From: Rhodoplanes tepidamans
GTDB lineage: Bacteria > Pseudomonadota > Alphaproteobacteria > Rhizobiales > Xanthobacteraceae
NCBI RefSeq assembly: GCF_030813915.1
Contig: NZ_JAUSUJ010000017.1
Span: forward strand, 90,323-154,322
Direction of reading: 5' to 3'
DNA length: 64,000 nt
Part shown: piece by piece, positions 1 through 8,845 of the stretch
How the letters are laid out: each line of letters opens with the position of its first letter
Numbering within the stretch: position 1 is the first letter of the stretch
The notes under the pieces: generated by a model
Told to the model about the DNA's origin: nothing
What the model saw: only the letters and a program-made list of their open reading frames with translations
The model's database searches: none
Made by a program: the position numbers and the translations under genes

Positions 1-1
1 C

Positions 2-1327
2 CATCCGTGCTACTCGGAGGAGGCGCACCACTATTTCGCCCGCATGCATGTGGCGGTGGCGCCGGCCTGCAACATCCAGTGCAACTACTGTAACCGCAAG
101 TACGACTGCGCCAACGAGAGCCGTCCCGGCGTGGTCTCCGAGAAGCTCACCCCGGACCAGGCCTTCCGCAAGGTCGTGACGGTCGCCAACGAGGTGCCGC
201 AGCTTTCGGTGCTCGGCATCGCCGGTCCGGGCGACGCGCTCTACGACTGGCGCAAGACCAAGGCGACGTTCGAGCTGGTGTCGCGCGAAATTCCCGACAT
301 CAAGCTGTGCATCTCGACCAACGGCCTGGCGCTGCCCGACCATGTCGACGAGCTGGTCGACATGAACATCGATCACGTCACCATCACGATCAACATGATC
401 GACCCGCTGATCGGGACGAAGATCTATCCGTGGATCTTCTACGACCACAAGCGCTACACGGGCCTCGTCGCCTCGCAGATCCTGCACGAGCGGCAGATGC
501 TCGGCCTCGAGATGCTGGCCGAGCGCGGCATCCTGGTGAAGGTCAACTCGGTGCTGATCCCGGGCATCAACGACCAGCACCTGATCGAGGTCAACGCCGC
601 CGTGAAGGCGCGCGGTGCCTTCCTGCACAACATCATGCCGCTGATCTCCGATCCGGCGCACGGCACCCATTTCGGCCTCACCGGGCAGCGCGGCCCGAAG
701 CATGCCGAGCTGATGGCCGTGCAGGAAGCGTGCTCCGGGGGCGCCAATCTGATGCGCCACTGCCGCCAGTGCCGCGCCGACGCGGTCGGCCTGCTCGGCG
801 AGGACCGCGGCCAGGAGTTCACGCTCGACCAGATCCCGGCGGAGGTCGCCTACGACCCCTCCATCCGCTCGACCTACCGCGAGGTCGTGGCGCGCGAGCG
901 GCAGGACCACGTCGCCGCCAAGCAGGAGGCGACCGAGGTGCTGGACCTGACGGACAGCGACGCCCGCATCCTGGTCGCGGTGGCGACCAAGGGCGGCGGC
1001 CGCGTCAACCAGCATTTCGGCCACGCCAAGGAGTTCCAGGTCTACGAGGCCTCGGCCGAGGGCGTCCGTTTCATCGGCCATCGCAAGGTCGAGGACGCCT
1101 ACTGCCAGGGCGGCTTCGGCGAGGACGCGACGCTCGACAGCGTGATGAAGACGCTCGAGGGGATCGACACGGTGCTGTGCGCCAAGATCGGCGACTGCCC
1201 GCAGGAGCAGCTGAAGGCCGCCGGCATCGCGGCGAGCGACGCCTTCGCGTTCGAGTACATCGAGACGGCCATTTCGGCCCTGTACGCCAGCCGTTACGGA
1301 CGGGCCCTCCAGGCGCGGGTCGCCTGA
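2..1327 (+). CDS. nifB: NifB, FeMo-cofactor biosynthesis radical SAM protein (5' truncated)
   Basis: NifB fuses two 4Fe-4S clusters with a SAM-derived carbide to make NifB-co, the 8Fe core of FeMo-co. The frame is open to the window edge and begins inside the conserved [16 protein letters not shown] stretch, so roughly 50-70 N-terminal residues are missing to the left. The radical SAM motif CNIQCNYC has cysteines at visible residues 23, 27 and 30. The C-terminal ~120 residues form a NifX-like cofactor-binding domain ([20 protein letters not shown]), the two-domain form usual in proteobacteria. The internal ATG at 44 is not the true start. fdxN follows after 34 bp. Any promoter lies outside the window. 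Confidence 0.97.
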   Translation, partial: HPCYSEEAHHYFARMHVAVAPACNIQCNYCNRKYDCANESRPGVVSEKLTPDQAFRKVVTVANEVPQLSVLGIAGPGDALYDWRKTKATFELVSREIPDIKLCISTNGLALPDHVDELVDMNIDHVTITINMIDPLIGTKIYPWIFYDHKRYTGLVASQILHERQMLGLEMLAERGILVKVNSVLIPGINDQHLIEVNAAVKARGAFLHNIMPLISDPAHGTHFGLTGQRGPKHAELMAVQEACSGGANLMRHCRQCRADAVGLLGEDRGQEFTLDQIPAEVAYDPSIRSTYREVVARERQDHVAAKQEATEVLDLTDSDARILVAVATKGGGRVNQHFGHAKEFQVYEASAEGVRFIGHRKVEDAYCQGGFGEDATLDSVMKTLEGIDTVLCAKIGDCPQEQLKAAGIAASDAFAFEYIETAISALYASRYGRALQARVA

Positions 1328-1361
1328 CGCCGCCGTCCGCCGGTCATGAAGGAGAACCACC

Positions 1362-1556
1362 ATGGCTCTGAAGATCGTCGCGTCGCAGTGCACCGTGTGC
1401 GGGGCCTGCGAGTTCGAATGCCCGAACGCCGCGATCAAGATGAAGCGCGACGTCTACGTCATCGACCCGGCCAAGTGCACCGAGTGCGAAGGGCACTTCG
1501 ACAGCCCGCAATGCGTCGCGGTGTGCCCGGTCCCCAACACCTGCATCGCCGCGTGA
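1362..1556 (+). CDS. fdxN: FdxN-type 2[4Fe-4S] ferredoxin
   Basis: Small (64 aa) bacterial-type ferredoxin. The first cluster motif is [11 protein letters not shown] (Cys10, 13, 16, 20). The second begins at Cys39-Cys42, with the longer eight-residue spacing before Cys51 and Cys55 that is typical of nif and photosynthetic FdxN proteins. FdxN is known to donate electrons to nitrogenase and to serve NifB-dependent cofactor synthesis. It lies directly downstream of nifB, with AAGGAG at 1349-1354 positioned for the ATG, so it is probably in the nifB operon. Cytoplasmic. Confidence 0.95.
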   Translation: MALKIVASQCTVCGACEFECPNAAIKMKRDVYVIDPAKCTECEGHFDSPQCVAVCPVPNTCIAA

Positions 1557-1566
1557 GCGCACCGCC

Positions 1567-2370
1567 ATGATCGCCGCGGGCAGCCAGGCCGCCGCACCGG
1601 AACCGACCGACTGGCTCGGCCGTCCGGTGTCCTGCGTGGACTGCCCGCACGAGGAGATCCGGGCCGAAGGCCGCTGCGACCGCGGGCGCGTCTGCGTCCG
1701 CGACCGCCGCGCCCGGCGGATCGACCGTTTCTTCGCCGGCAATCCCGGCGAGGCGGAGAAGTACCTGTCGCATCCCTATTTCGAGATCCGGGCGCTGGCC
1801 GCCAGGCGGGCGAGCCTGTTTCTGCTGCCGCCGCTGGTCGACGACCCCGAGCCGGACGTGCGCGCCGTCGTGGCGCAGCGCCTGCCGCTCGCCCGCGTCG
1901 CCCGGCTGCGCGACGATCCGGACCGCAAGGTCCGCATGGTGATGGCCCAGCGCCTCGAAGGCGCGGCGCTGGTCGCCATGCTGGGCGATCCCGACTACGC
2001 CGTGCGGCTGGTCGCGGTGCGCCACGTGCCGCCCGGCGTGCTGCCCGGCGCCATGCAGGATCCCGATCCGCAGGTGCGCTGCGAGGTGGCGCGGCGGGTC
2101 AGGGCCGACGTGCTGCCGGCCATGCTCTACGACCACGATCCGCTGGTGCGCATCGCGGTGGCCGAGCGGCTCGAGCCGCCGCAGCTCGTCGCCCTCGTCG
2201 ACGACGAGGATCTGCGCGTGCGCTTCATCGTCGCCGAGCGCGGCGCCGCGTCGGCGCTGCCGGCGCTGCGCGACGACCCCGATCCGGAGGTACGGCAGCG
2301 GGCGCGCGACCGCCTCGCCGCCCTCCAGGCCCCGAAGCAGCAGGAGGAGCGCGATGGGTCTCGGGCGTGA
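1567..2370 (+). CDS. 4Fe-4S-binding leucine-rich variant (LRV) repeat protein
   Basis: 267 aa. The N-terminus carries four cysteines (Cys23, 26, 37, 43; C-x2-C-x10-C-x5-C) suited to one 4Fe-4S cluster. From about residue 65 to 255 there are about eight 24-residue helical repeats of the type 'DDPDxxVRxxVAxRL', the leucine-rich-variant fold. The family is known from the crystal structure of an Azotobacter vinelandii nif-region LRV protein, but its function is not established. The start is 10 bp after fdxN stops, and the 3' end overlaps nifZ by 17 bp, so translation is probably coupled. A scaffold or redox-sensing role in nitrogenase maturation is inference only. Confidence 0.9.
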   Translation: MIAAGSQAAAPEPTDWLGRPVSCVDCPHEEIRAEGRCDRGRVCVRDRRARRIDRFFAGNPGEAEKYLSHPYFEIRALAARRASLFLLPPLVDDPEPDVRAVVAQRLPLARVARLRDDPDRKVRMVMAQRLEGAALVAMLGDPDYAVRLVAVRHVPPGVLPGAMQDPDPQVRCEVARRVRADVLPAMLYDHDPLVRIAVAERLEPPQLVALVDDEDLRVRFIVAERGAASALPALRDDPDPEVRQRARDRLAALQAPKQQEERDGSRA

Positions 2371-2680
2371 GGAGGAGGTCGAGATCAGCGCCGCCCCGCG
2401 CTTCCTGCCGGGCGAGAAGGTGCAGTCCACCAGGCACATCAAGAACGACGGCACCTATCCGCGCCGCGAGATCGGCGACATCCTGGTGCGCAAGGGCGAC
2501 GTCGGCTACGTGCGCGACATCGGCACCTTCCTGCAGCAGTTCTACGTCTATGCCGTCGAGTTCGTCGATCGCGCCGTCATCGTCGGCATGCGCGGGCGCG
2601 AGCTCGTGAGCCTCGACCGGCCGGCCGCGACGGCGGCCGCCGGCCCCTCCACACTCCAGCCCGGGAACCCGACACCGTGA
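2354..2680 (+). CDS. nifZ: NifZ, nitrogenase P-cluster maturation protein
   Basis: 108 aa. Contains the NifZ signature: a basic 'RFLPGEKVQSTRHIKNDGTYP' region followed by GDILVRKGDVGYVRDIGTFL and a Tyr-rich FYVYAVEF strand, which resembles a small SH3-like barrel. NifZ assists formation of the second P-cluster of the MoFe protein. The start overlaps the LRV gene by 17 bp, and the stop overlaps the GTG of nifT, which makes a tightly coupled nifB-fdxN-LRV-nifZ-nifT string. The last ~15 residues (Ala/Pro/Thr-rich) look like a disordered tail. Confidence 0.93.
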   Translation: MGLGREEEVEISAAPRFLPGEKVQSTRHIKNDGTYPRREIGDILVRKGDVGYVRDIGTFLQQFYVYAVEFVDRAVIVGMRGRELVSLDRPAATAAAGPSTLQPGNPTP

Positions 2681-2889
2681 AGATCATGATCCGCAGGACC
2701 GACAAGGGCCTGTCCGCCTACGTCCCGAAGAAGGACCTCGAGCAGCCCGTCGTCGAGCAGGAGAAGGACGATCTGTGGGGCGGCTGGGTGAAGCTGAAGA
2801 ACGGCTGGGTGCTGGCGCTGCCGGACCTGCCGGCGGAGACGCGCCTGCCGATCACGGTCGAGGCGAAGCGGATCGGCGAGGACGCATGA
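2677..2889 (+). CDS. nifT: NifT/FixU family protein
   Basis: 70 aa, full length for the family. The start is GTG at 2677 and overlaps the nifZ stop as GTGA. Sequence hallmarks are MKIMIRR at the N-terminus, LSAYVPKKDLE, and LWGGWVKLKNGWVLALPDL, all typical of NifT/FixU. The family is widely conserved in nif operons, but deletion phenotypes are weak and the biochemical role is unknown. The stop codon overlaps the ATG of the next gene (ATGA), which implies translational coupling to the SIR2-like protein. Confidence 0.93.
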   Translation: MKIMIRRTDKGLSAYVPKKDLEQPVVEQEKDDLWGGWVKLKNGWVLALPDLPAETRLPITVEAKRIGEDA

Positions 2890-3761
2890 GCGCGAGCCAG
2901 GCGGCAACCGACACGATCGACGCGCTCCCGCCGGTCGCCGGGCCGGAGCGCCTGCCCGGCCTCGCGGCCGACCTGAGGGCCGGCCGGCTGCTGCCCTATC
3001 TCGGTCCCGACGTGCTGCCCGACGATCCGGCCGGCGTGCCGCGCACGCCCGAGGCGCTGGCGCTGGCGCTGCACGCCCGGGCCGCCGTCTCGGCCCGCAT
3101 CCGCGGCAATCTGTGGGCGACGGCGCAGTCGATCGAGGGCCGCAAGCATCGCAAGACCCTGACGGCCCTGATGGCGGAGATCTTCCGCCCGCCGGTGGCG
3201 CCCACCGCGCTGCACCGGGCGCTCGCGGTGCTGCCGCTGCCGCTGATCGTCGACACCTGGTACGACGGCGCCATGCGCCGCGCGCTCGTCGACACCGGCC
3301 GCACCGACTGGGGCGAGATCCAGGGCGTCACCCGGGCGCATGCGACCCGCGACATCTGGTGGCGGGCCTACGCCGCCGACGGCGCCGAGGTCGATCCCGC
3401 CGTGGCGGACGGCTGGACCACCATCCTCTACAAGCCGCATGGCGGCGTGGTTCCGGCCGAGAACTTCCTCGTGTCGGATTCCGACTATGTCGAGGTCCTG
3501 ACCGAGATCGACATCCAGACGCCGATCCCGGCGCCCGTGCAGGAGCGCCGCGCCGGCCGCGGCTTCCTGTTCGCCGGCGCCCGCTTCCACGACCAGACGC
3601 TGCGCATCTTCGCCCGCCAGATCTCCAAGCGCTCCGGCGACGGCCACGCCGCCCTGGTCGATCCCGCCGGGCTGACCCGCAACGAGAGCCGCTTCCTGGA
3701 GTCGGCCGCCATCGCCCCGGTCGCCGCCGCCCCGGCGGACCTCGCCGCCGCGCTGGGCTGA
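2886..3761 (+). CDS. nif-associated SIR2-like domain protein
   Basis: 291 aa; the ATG overlaps the nifT stop by 4 bp. I place it in the SIR2-like group from ordered motifs rather than overall identity. RLLPYLGPDVL (34-44) stands where SIR2 has its NAD-binding Gly-Ala-Gly loop. IVDTWYDGAM (121-130) resembles the TxNxD strand. LYKPHGG (181-187) matches the 'K-hydrophobic-HG' segment. SDSDYVEVL (197-205) and FLFAGARFHDQTLR (227-240) match the C-terminal pattern of SIR2_2-type proteins. There are no zinc-binding cysteines, so classical deacetylase architecture is absent. Similar proteins occur in nif clusters, but I know of no assigned function. NAD binding or hydrolysis is possible and unproven. 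Confidence 0.75.
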   Translation: MSASQAATDTIDALPPVAGPERLPGLAADLRAGRLLPYLGPDVLPDDPAGVPRTPEALALALHARAAVSARIRGNLWATAQSIEGRKHRKTLTALMAEIFRPPVAPTALHRALAVLPLPLIVDTWYDGAMRRALVDTGRTDWGEIQGVTRAHATRDIWWRAYAADGAEVDPAVADGWTTILYKPHGGVVPAENFLVSDSDYVEVLTEIDIQTPIPAPVQERRAGRGFLFAGARFHDQTLRIFARQISKRSGDGHAALVDPAGLTRNESRFLESAAIAPVAAAPADLAAALG

Positions 3762-3783
3762 TCACGCCTCTCGCCCGGAGTCC

Positions 3784-3896
3784 GTAGGGTGGGCAAAGGC
3801 GCGCGAGCGCCGTGCCCACGCCGACGGGCGTCGCCGGTTCGCACGCGACCGCCGGTGCCCGACCGCGTGGGCACGCTTCGCTTTGCCCACCCTGCA
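3784..3896. repeat. palindromic intergenic repeat, family A copy 1
   Basis: Left end GTAGGGTGGGCAAAG and right end CTTTGCCCACCCTGC are inverted copies, with internal GTGCCCAC/GTGGGCAC arms. The same element recurs at 43411-43515 and 60405-60520, always between genes. Confidence 0.85.
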
Positions 3897-4047
3897 TCTG
3901 AGCCCCCGCCTGCTCACATCGTTCTGCGGCGGGGTTCATCCACCTCCCGAGCCCTCCCCCTCGAGGGGGGAGGGAACAGGGTGCGGCACCGTCGTCACGT
4001 CGTCTTGCTCGGCCTCACGAGCGGCTCGCTTCGCCCTCTTCTGATGA

Positions 4048-5295
<1,248 letters not shown>

Positions 5296-5366
5296 CCGGT
5301 CGTCCCGACACGAGCCGCGCGGCGACCGCCGGTCGCCGCCGCCGACATCCGAGCGAGGAACGAGCC

Positions 5367-6884
5367 ATGAGCCTCGATTACGAGAACGATGGCGCCTTCA
5401 ACGAGAAGGTCATCGAGGAAGTCCTGTCCGCCTATCCGGACAAGTTCGCCAAGCGGCGCAAGAAGCACCTCAGCGTCGCGAAGGGAGCCGAGGAGGGCGC
5501 CACCGGAGCGGAAGGCGAGGAAGGCCAGCTCCTCTCCGAATGCGACGTCAAGTCCAACATCAAGTCCATCCCGGGCGTGATGACCATCCGGGGCTGCGCC
5601 TATGCCGGCTCCAAGGGCGTGGTGTGGGGTCCGGTGAAGGACATGGTCCACATCAGCCACGGCCCGGTCGGCTGCGGGCAGTACTCCTGGTCGCAGCGCC
5701 GCAACTACTACATCGGCTCGACCGGCATCGACAGCTTCGTCACCATGCAGGTCACCTCCGACTTCCAGGAGCGTGACATCGTGTTCGGCGGCGACAAGAA
5801 GCTCGCCAAGGTGATCGACGAGCTGGAGGAGATGTTCCCGCTCAGCCACGGCATCTCGATCCAGTCCGAGTGCCCGATCGGCCTGATCGGCGACGACATC
5901 GAGGCGGTGTCGAAGAAGAAGGGCAAGGAGATCGGCAAGACCATCGTGCCGGTCCGCTGCGAGGGCTTCCGCGGCGTCTCGCAGTCGCTCGGCCACCACA
6001 TCGCCAACGACACGATCCGCGACTGGGTGCTCGACAAGAAGGAGACCACCTTCGAGGCCGGCCCCTACGACGTCAACGTCATCGGCGACTACAACATCGG
6101 CGGCGACGCCTGGGCCTCGCGCATGCTGCTCGAGGAGATGGGCCTGCGGGTGGTCGGCAACTGGTCCGGCGACGCGACGCTCGCCGAGATCGAGCGCTCT
6201 CCCAAGGCGAAGCTCAACCTCATCCACTGCTACCGGTCGATGAACTACATCTGCCGGCACATGGAGGAGAAGTACGGCATCCACTGGATGGAGTACAACT
6301 TCTTCGGCCCGAGCCAGATCGCCCACTCGCTGCGCAAGATCGCCAAGCACTTCGGTCCGGAGATCGAGGAGAAGGCCGAGGCGGTGATCGCCAAGTACCA
6401 GCCGCTGGTCGACGGCGTGATCGCCAAGTACCGGCCGCGGCTCGAGGGCAAGAGCGTCATGCTCTATGTCGGCGGCCTGCGTCCGCGCCACGTCATCACG
6501 GCGTACGAAGACCTCGGCATGCAGATCGCCGGCACGGGCTACGAGTTCGCCCACAACGACGACTATCAGCGGACCGGGCACTACGTCCGCAAGGGCACGC
6601 TGATCTACGACGACGTGACCGGCTACGAGCTCGAGAAGTTCATCGAGCGCGTTCGCCCGGACCTGGTCGGCTCCGGCATCAAGGAGAAGTACCCGGTCCA
6701 GAAGATGGGCATCCCGTTCCGCCAGATGCACTCGTGGGACTATTCGGGCCCGTATCACGGCTACGACGGGTTCGCCATCTTCGCCCGCGACATGGATCTC
6801 GCGATCAACAATCCGGTGTGGGGCCTGTTCGACGCCCCCTGGAAGAAGAAGGAGCAGGCGCCCGCCCTGCAAGCCGCCGAATAG
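5367..6884 (+). CDS. nifD: NifD, nitrogenase MoFe protein alpha chain
   Basis: 505 aa. NifD carries the active-site FeMo-cofactor and half the P-cluster. P-cluster ligands are Cys77 (IRGCAYAG), Cys103 (GPVGCGQY) and Cys169 ([11 protein letters not shown]). The FeMo-co ligands are Cys288 ([10 protein letters not shown]) and His455 (QMHSWDYSG). An extra acidic/Gly stretch at about residues 40-56 ([14 protein letters not shown]), just before the first cysteine, explains why numbering runs ~15 higher than in Azotobacter. MoFe features such as [11 protein letters not shown] mark it as molybdenum-type rather than Vnf/Anf. Second gene of nifHDK. Confidence 0.99.
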   Translation: MSLDYENDGAFNEKVIEEVLSAYPDKFAKRRKKHLSVAKGAEEGATGAEGEEGQLLSECDVKSNIKSIPGVMTIRGCAYAGSKGVVWGPVKDMVHISHGPVGCGQYSWSQRRNYYIGSTGIDSFVTMQVTSDFQERDIVFGGDKKLAKVIDELEEMFPLSHGISIQSECPIGLIGDDIEAVSKKKGKEIGKTIVPVRCEGFRGVSQSLGHHIANDTIRDWVLDKKETTFEAGPYDVNVIGDYNIGGDAWASRMLLEEMGLRVVGNWSGDATLAEIERSPKAKLNLIHCYRSMNYICRHMEEKYGIHWMEYNFFGPSQIAHSLRKIAKHFGPEIEEKAEAVIAKYQPLVDGVIAKYRPRLEGKSVMLYVGGLRPRHVITAYEDLGMQIAGTGYEFAHNDDYQRTGHYVRKGTLIYDDVTGYELEKFIERVRPDLVGSGIKEKYPVQKMGIPFRQMHSWDYSGPYHGYDGFAIFARDMDLAINNPVWGLFDAPWKKKEQAPALQAAE

Positions 6885-6923
6885 ACGGTCCGCGCGGGTT
6901 CCCGGCACTCGCGTGAGGGGAGC

Positions 6924-7053
6924 CCCGCGACGACGGCCTCGTGCCGCCGTCGCGGGACACCCCCCCGGGATCCGGCCCGCGGGCCGCCAGCCCCGAGGCC
7001 TCCGAGCGCGTTCGGAGGCCGGCCACGGGGAAGAGCTTTCGCCGAACGCGCTC
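6924..7053 (+). promoter_or_regulatory. nifD-nifK intergenic RNA hairpins with mutually exclusive pairing
   Basis: The 222-bp nifD-nifK gap contains a 14-bp stem (6924-6937 with 6943-6956, one A.C mismatch). A second hairpin pairs GGCCTCCGA (6997-7005) with TCGGAGGCC (7012-7020). GAGCGCGTTCGG at 7004-7015 is also perfectly complementary to CCGAACGCGCTC at 7042-7053, so the second hairpin and this longer-range helix cannot coexist. The pairings are visible in the sequence; an attenuation or mRNA-stability role is inference. Confidence 0.5.
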
Positions 7054-7106
7054 TATGCCGCGTGCCGCCGTATGGCGCGGCCGCGCAGAGATGACAGGAG
7101 CTACCC

Positions 7107-8645
7107 ATGCCGCAGTCGGCCGAAAAGGTCCTCGACCACGCCAAGCTCTTCCACGAGCCCGAGTACCAGGAGCTGTTCAAGCGCAAGCGCGAGACCTTCG
7201 AGTGCCCGGCCTCGGCCGAGGCGGTCGAGGCGCAGCGCGAGCACACCAAGACCTGGGCCTATCGCGAGAAGAACCTCGCCCGCGAGGCGGTGTCGATCAA
7301 TCCGGCCAAGGCCTGCCAGCCGCTCGGCGCGGTGTTCGCGGCGGCCGGCTTCGAGAAGACGATGTCGTTCGTGCACGGCTCGCAGGGCTGCGTCGCCTAC
7401 TACCGGTCGCACCTGTCGCGCCACTTCAAGGAGCCGGCCTCCGCCGTCTCCTCCTCGATGACCGAGGACGCGGCGGTGTTCGGCGGCCTCAACAACATGA
7501 TCGACGGGCTCGCCAACACCTACTCGCTGTACGAGCCGAAGATGATCGCGGTCTCGACCACCTGCATGGCCGAGGTCATCGGCGACGACCTGAAGTCGTT
7601 CATCGGCAACGCCAAGAACAAGGGCTCGGTGCCGCAGGACTACGACGTCCCGCACGCCCACACGCCCGCCTTCGTCGGCAGCCACGTCGACGGCTACGAC
7701 AACATGATGAAGGGCATCCTGGAGCACTTCTGGGAGGGCAAGGAGCGCCAGGCCGGCACCGCCATCAACATCATCCCGGGCTTCGACGGCTTCTGCGTCG
7801 GCAACAATCGCGAGCTCAAGCGCATCCTCGACCAGATGGGCGTGAGCTACACGCTGGTCCAGGACGCGTCCGACCAGTTCGACACGCCATCCGACGGGCA
7901 CTTCCGCATGTATTCGGGCGGCACCACCCTGGCCGACACGGCGGCGGCCCTGAACGCCAAGGCGACCGTCTCGCTGCAGAGCTACTGCACCCGCAAGACG
8001 CTCGACTACATCGCCGACAAGGGCCAGGAGACGGCGGGCTTCCACTATCCGCTCGGCGTCGCCGCGACCGACGAGCTCCTGCTCAAGATCTCCGAGCTCG
8101 CCGGCGTCGACATCCCGGACAGCCTCACGCTGGAGCGCGGCCGCCTGGTCGACGCCATGGCCGACAGCCAGGCCTATCTGCACGGCAAGAAGTACGCGAT
8201 CTTCGGCGATCCGGACTTCGTCTACGCCATGGCGCGCTTCGTCATGGAGACGGGCGGCGAGCCGACCCACTGCCTCGCCACCAACGGCAACAAGGCGTGG
8301 GAGGAGGAGATGACCCAGCTGCTCGCCTCCTCGCCGTTCGGCAAGGACGGCAAGGTGTGGGCCGGCAAGGACCTGTGGGCGTTGCGCTCGCTGATGCTCA
8401 CCGAGCCGGTCGACTTCGTGATCGGCAGCTCCTACGGCAAGTATCTCGAGCGCGACACCGGCACGCCGTTGATCCGCCTCACCTTCCCGATCTTCGACCG
8501 GCATCACCATCACCGCTTCCCGGTGATGGGCTATCAGGGCGGCCTGCGCCTGCTGACCACCATCCTCGACAAGGTGTTCGACAAGCTCGACCGCGACAGC
8601 GAGATCCCGGCCAAGACCGACATCTCGTTCGACCTGACGCGCTGA
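7107..8645 (+). CDS. nifK: NifK, nitrogenase MoFe protein beta chain
   Basis: 512 aa, beta subunit of the alpha2-beta2 MoFe protein. The three P-cluster ligands are Cys70 ([11 protein letters not shown]), Cys95 ([12 protein letters not shown]) and Cys153 ([11 protein letters not shown]), at the same numbers as in Azotobacter vinelandii. The C-terminus carries [23 protein letters not shown], typical of NifK. The RBS-like AGGAG lies 9 bp before the ATG. The gap to nifD is unusually long and structured, and a two-arm repeat follows the stop. Confidence 0.99.
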   Translation: MPQSAEKVLDHAKLFHEPEYQELFKRKRETFECPASAEAVEAQREHTKTWAYREKNLAREAVSINPAKACQPLGAVFAAAGFEKTMSFVHGSQGCVAYYRSHLSRHFKEPASAVSSSMTEDAAVFGGLNNMIDGLANTYSLYEPKMIAVSTTCMAEVIGDDLKSFIGNAKNKGSVPQDYDVPHAHTPAFVGSHVDGYDNMMKGILEHFWEGKERQAGTAINIIPGFDGFCVGNNRELKRILDQMGVSYTLVQDASDQFDTPSDGHFRMYSGGTTLADTAAALNAKATVSLQSYCTRKTLDYIADKGQETAGFHYPLGVAATDELLLKISELAGVDIPDSLTLERGRLVDAMADSQAYLHGKKYAIFGDPDFVYAMARFVMETGGEPTHCLATNGNKAWEEEMTQLLASSPFGKDGKVWAGKDLWALRSLMLTEPVDFVIGSSYGKYLERDTGTPLIRLTFPIFDRHHHHRFPVMGYQGGLRLLTTILDKVFDKLDRDSEIPAKTDISFDLTR

Positions 8646-8670
8646 GACTCACGCCCAGCGACGAGATCTG

Positions 8671-8797
8671 CTCCCTCTCCCCATCGGGGAGAGGGTCGGG
8701 GTGAGGGGGTTCGGGAGCAGATTGGTGAAGTCGGCTCCCCCTCACCCGCCCGAGCTTCGCTCGGTCGACCTCTCCCCGCGTGCGGGGAGAGGTGAAA
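8671..8797. repeat. two-armed palindromic repeat between nifK and nifE, family B
   Basis: Two perfect hairpins: CCCTCTCCCC/GGGGAGAGGG (8673-8695, loop ATC) and ACCTCTCCCCGC/GCGGGGAGAGGT (8768-8793, loop GT), joined by CCCTCACCC and CGAGCTTCGCTCG segments. It probably shapes the nifK mRNA 3' end or partly separates nifHDK from nifEN. No sigma-54 promoter is visible between nifK and nifE. Confidence 0.8.
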
Positions 8798-8845
8798 CTC
8801 CACCGCGGCGACGGCCGCGGCGGCTCACTCCGGGAGGTGAGACGG

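Noticed and set aside
8646..8845. A separate nifE promoter between nifK and nifE
   Set aside because: The region is almost wholly occupied by the family-B repeat and contains no -24/-12 match.
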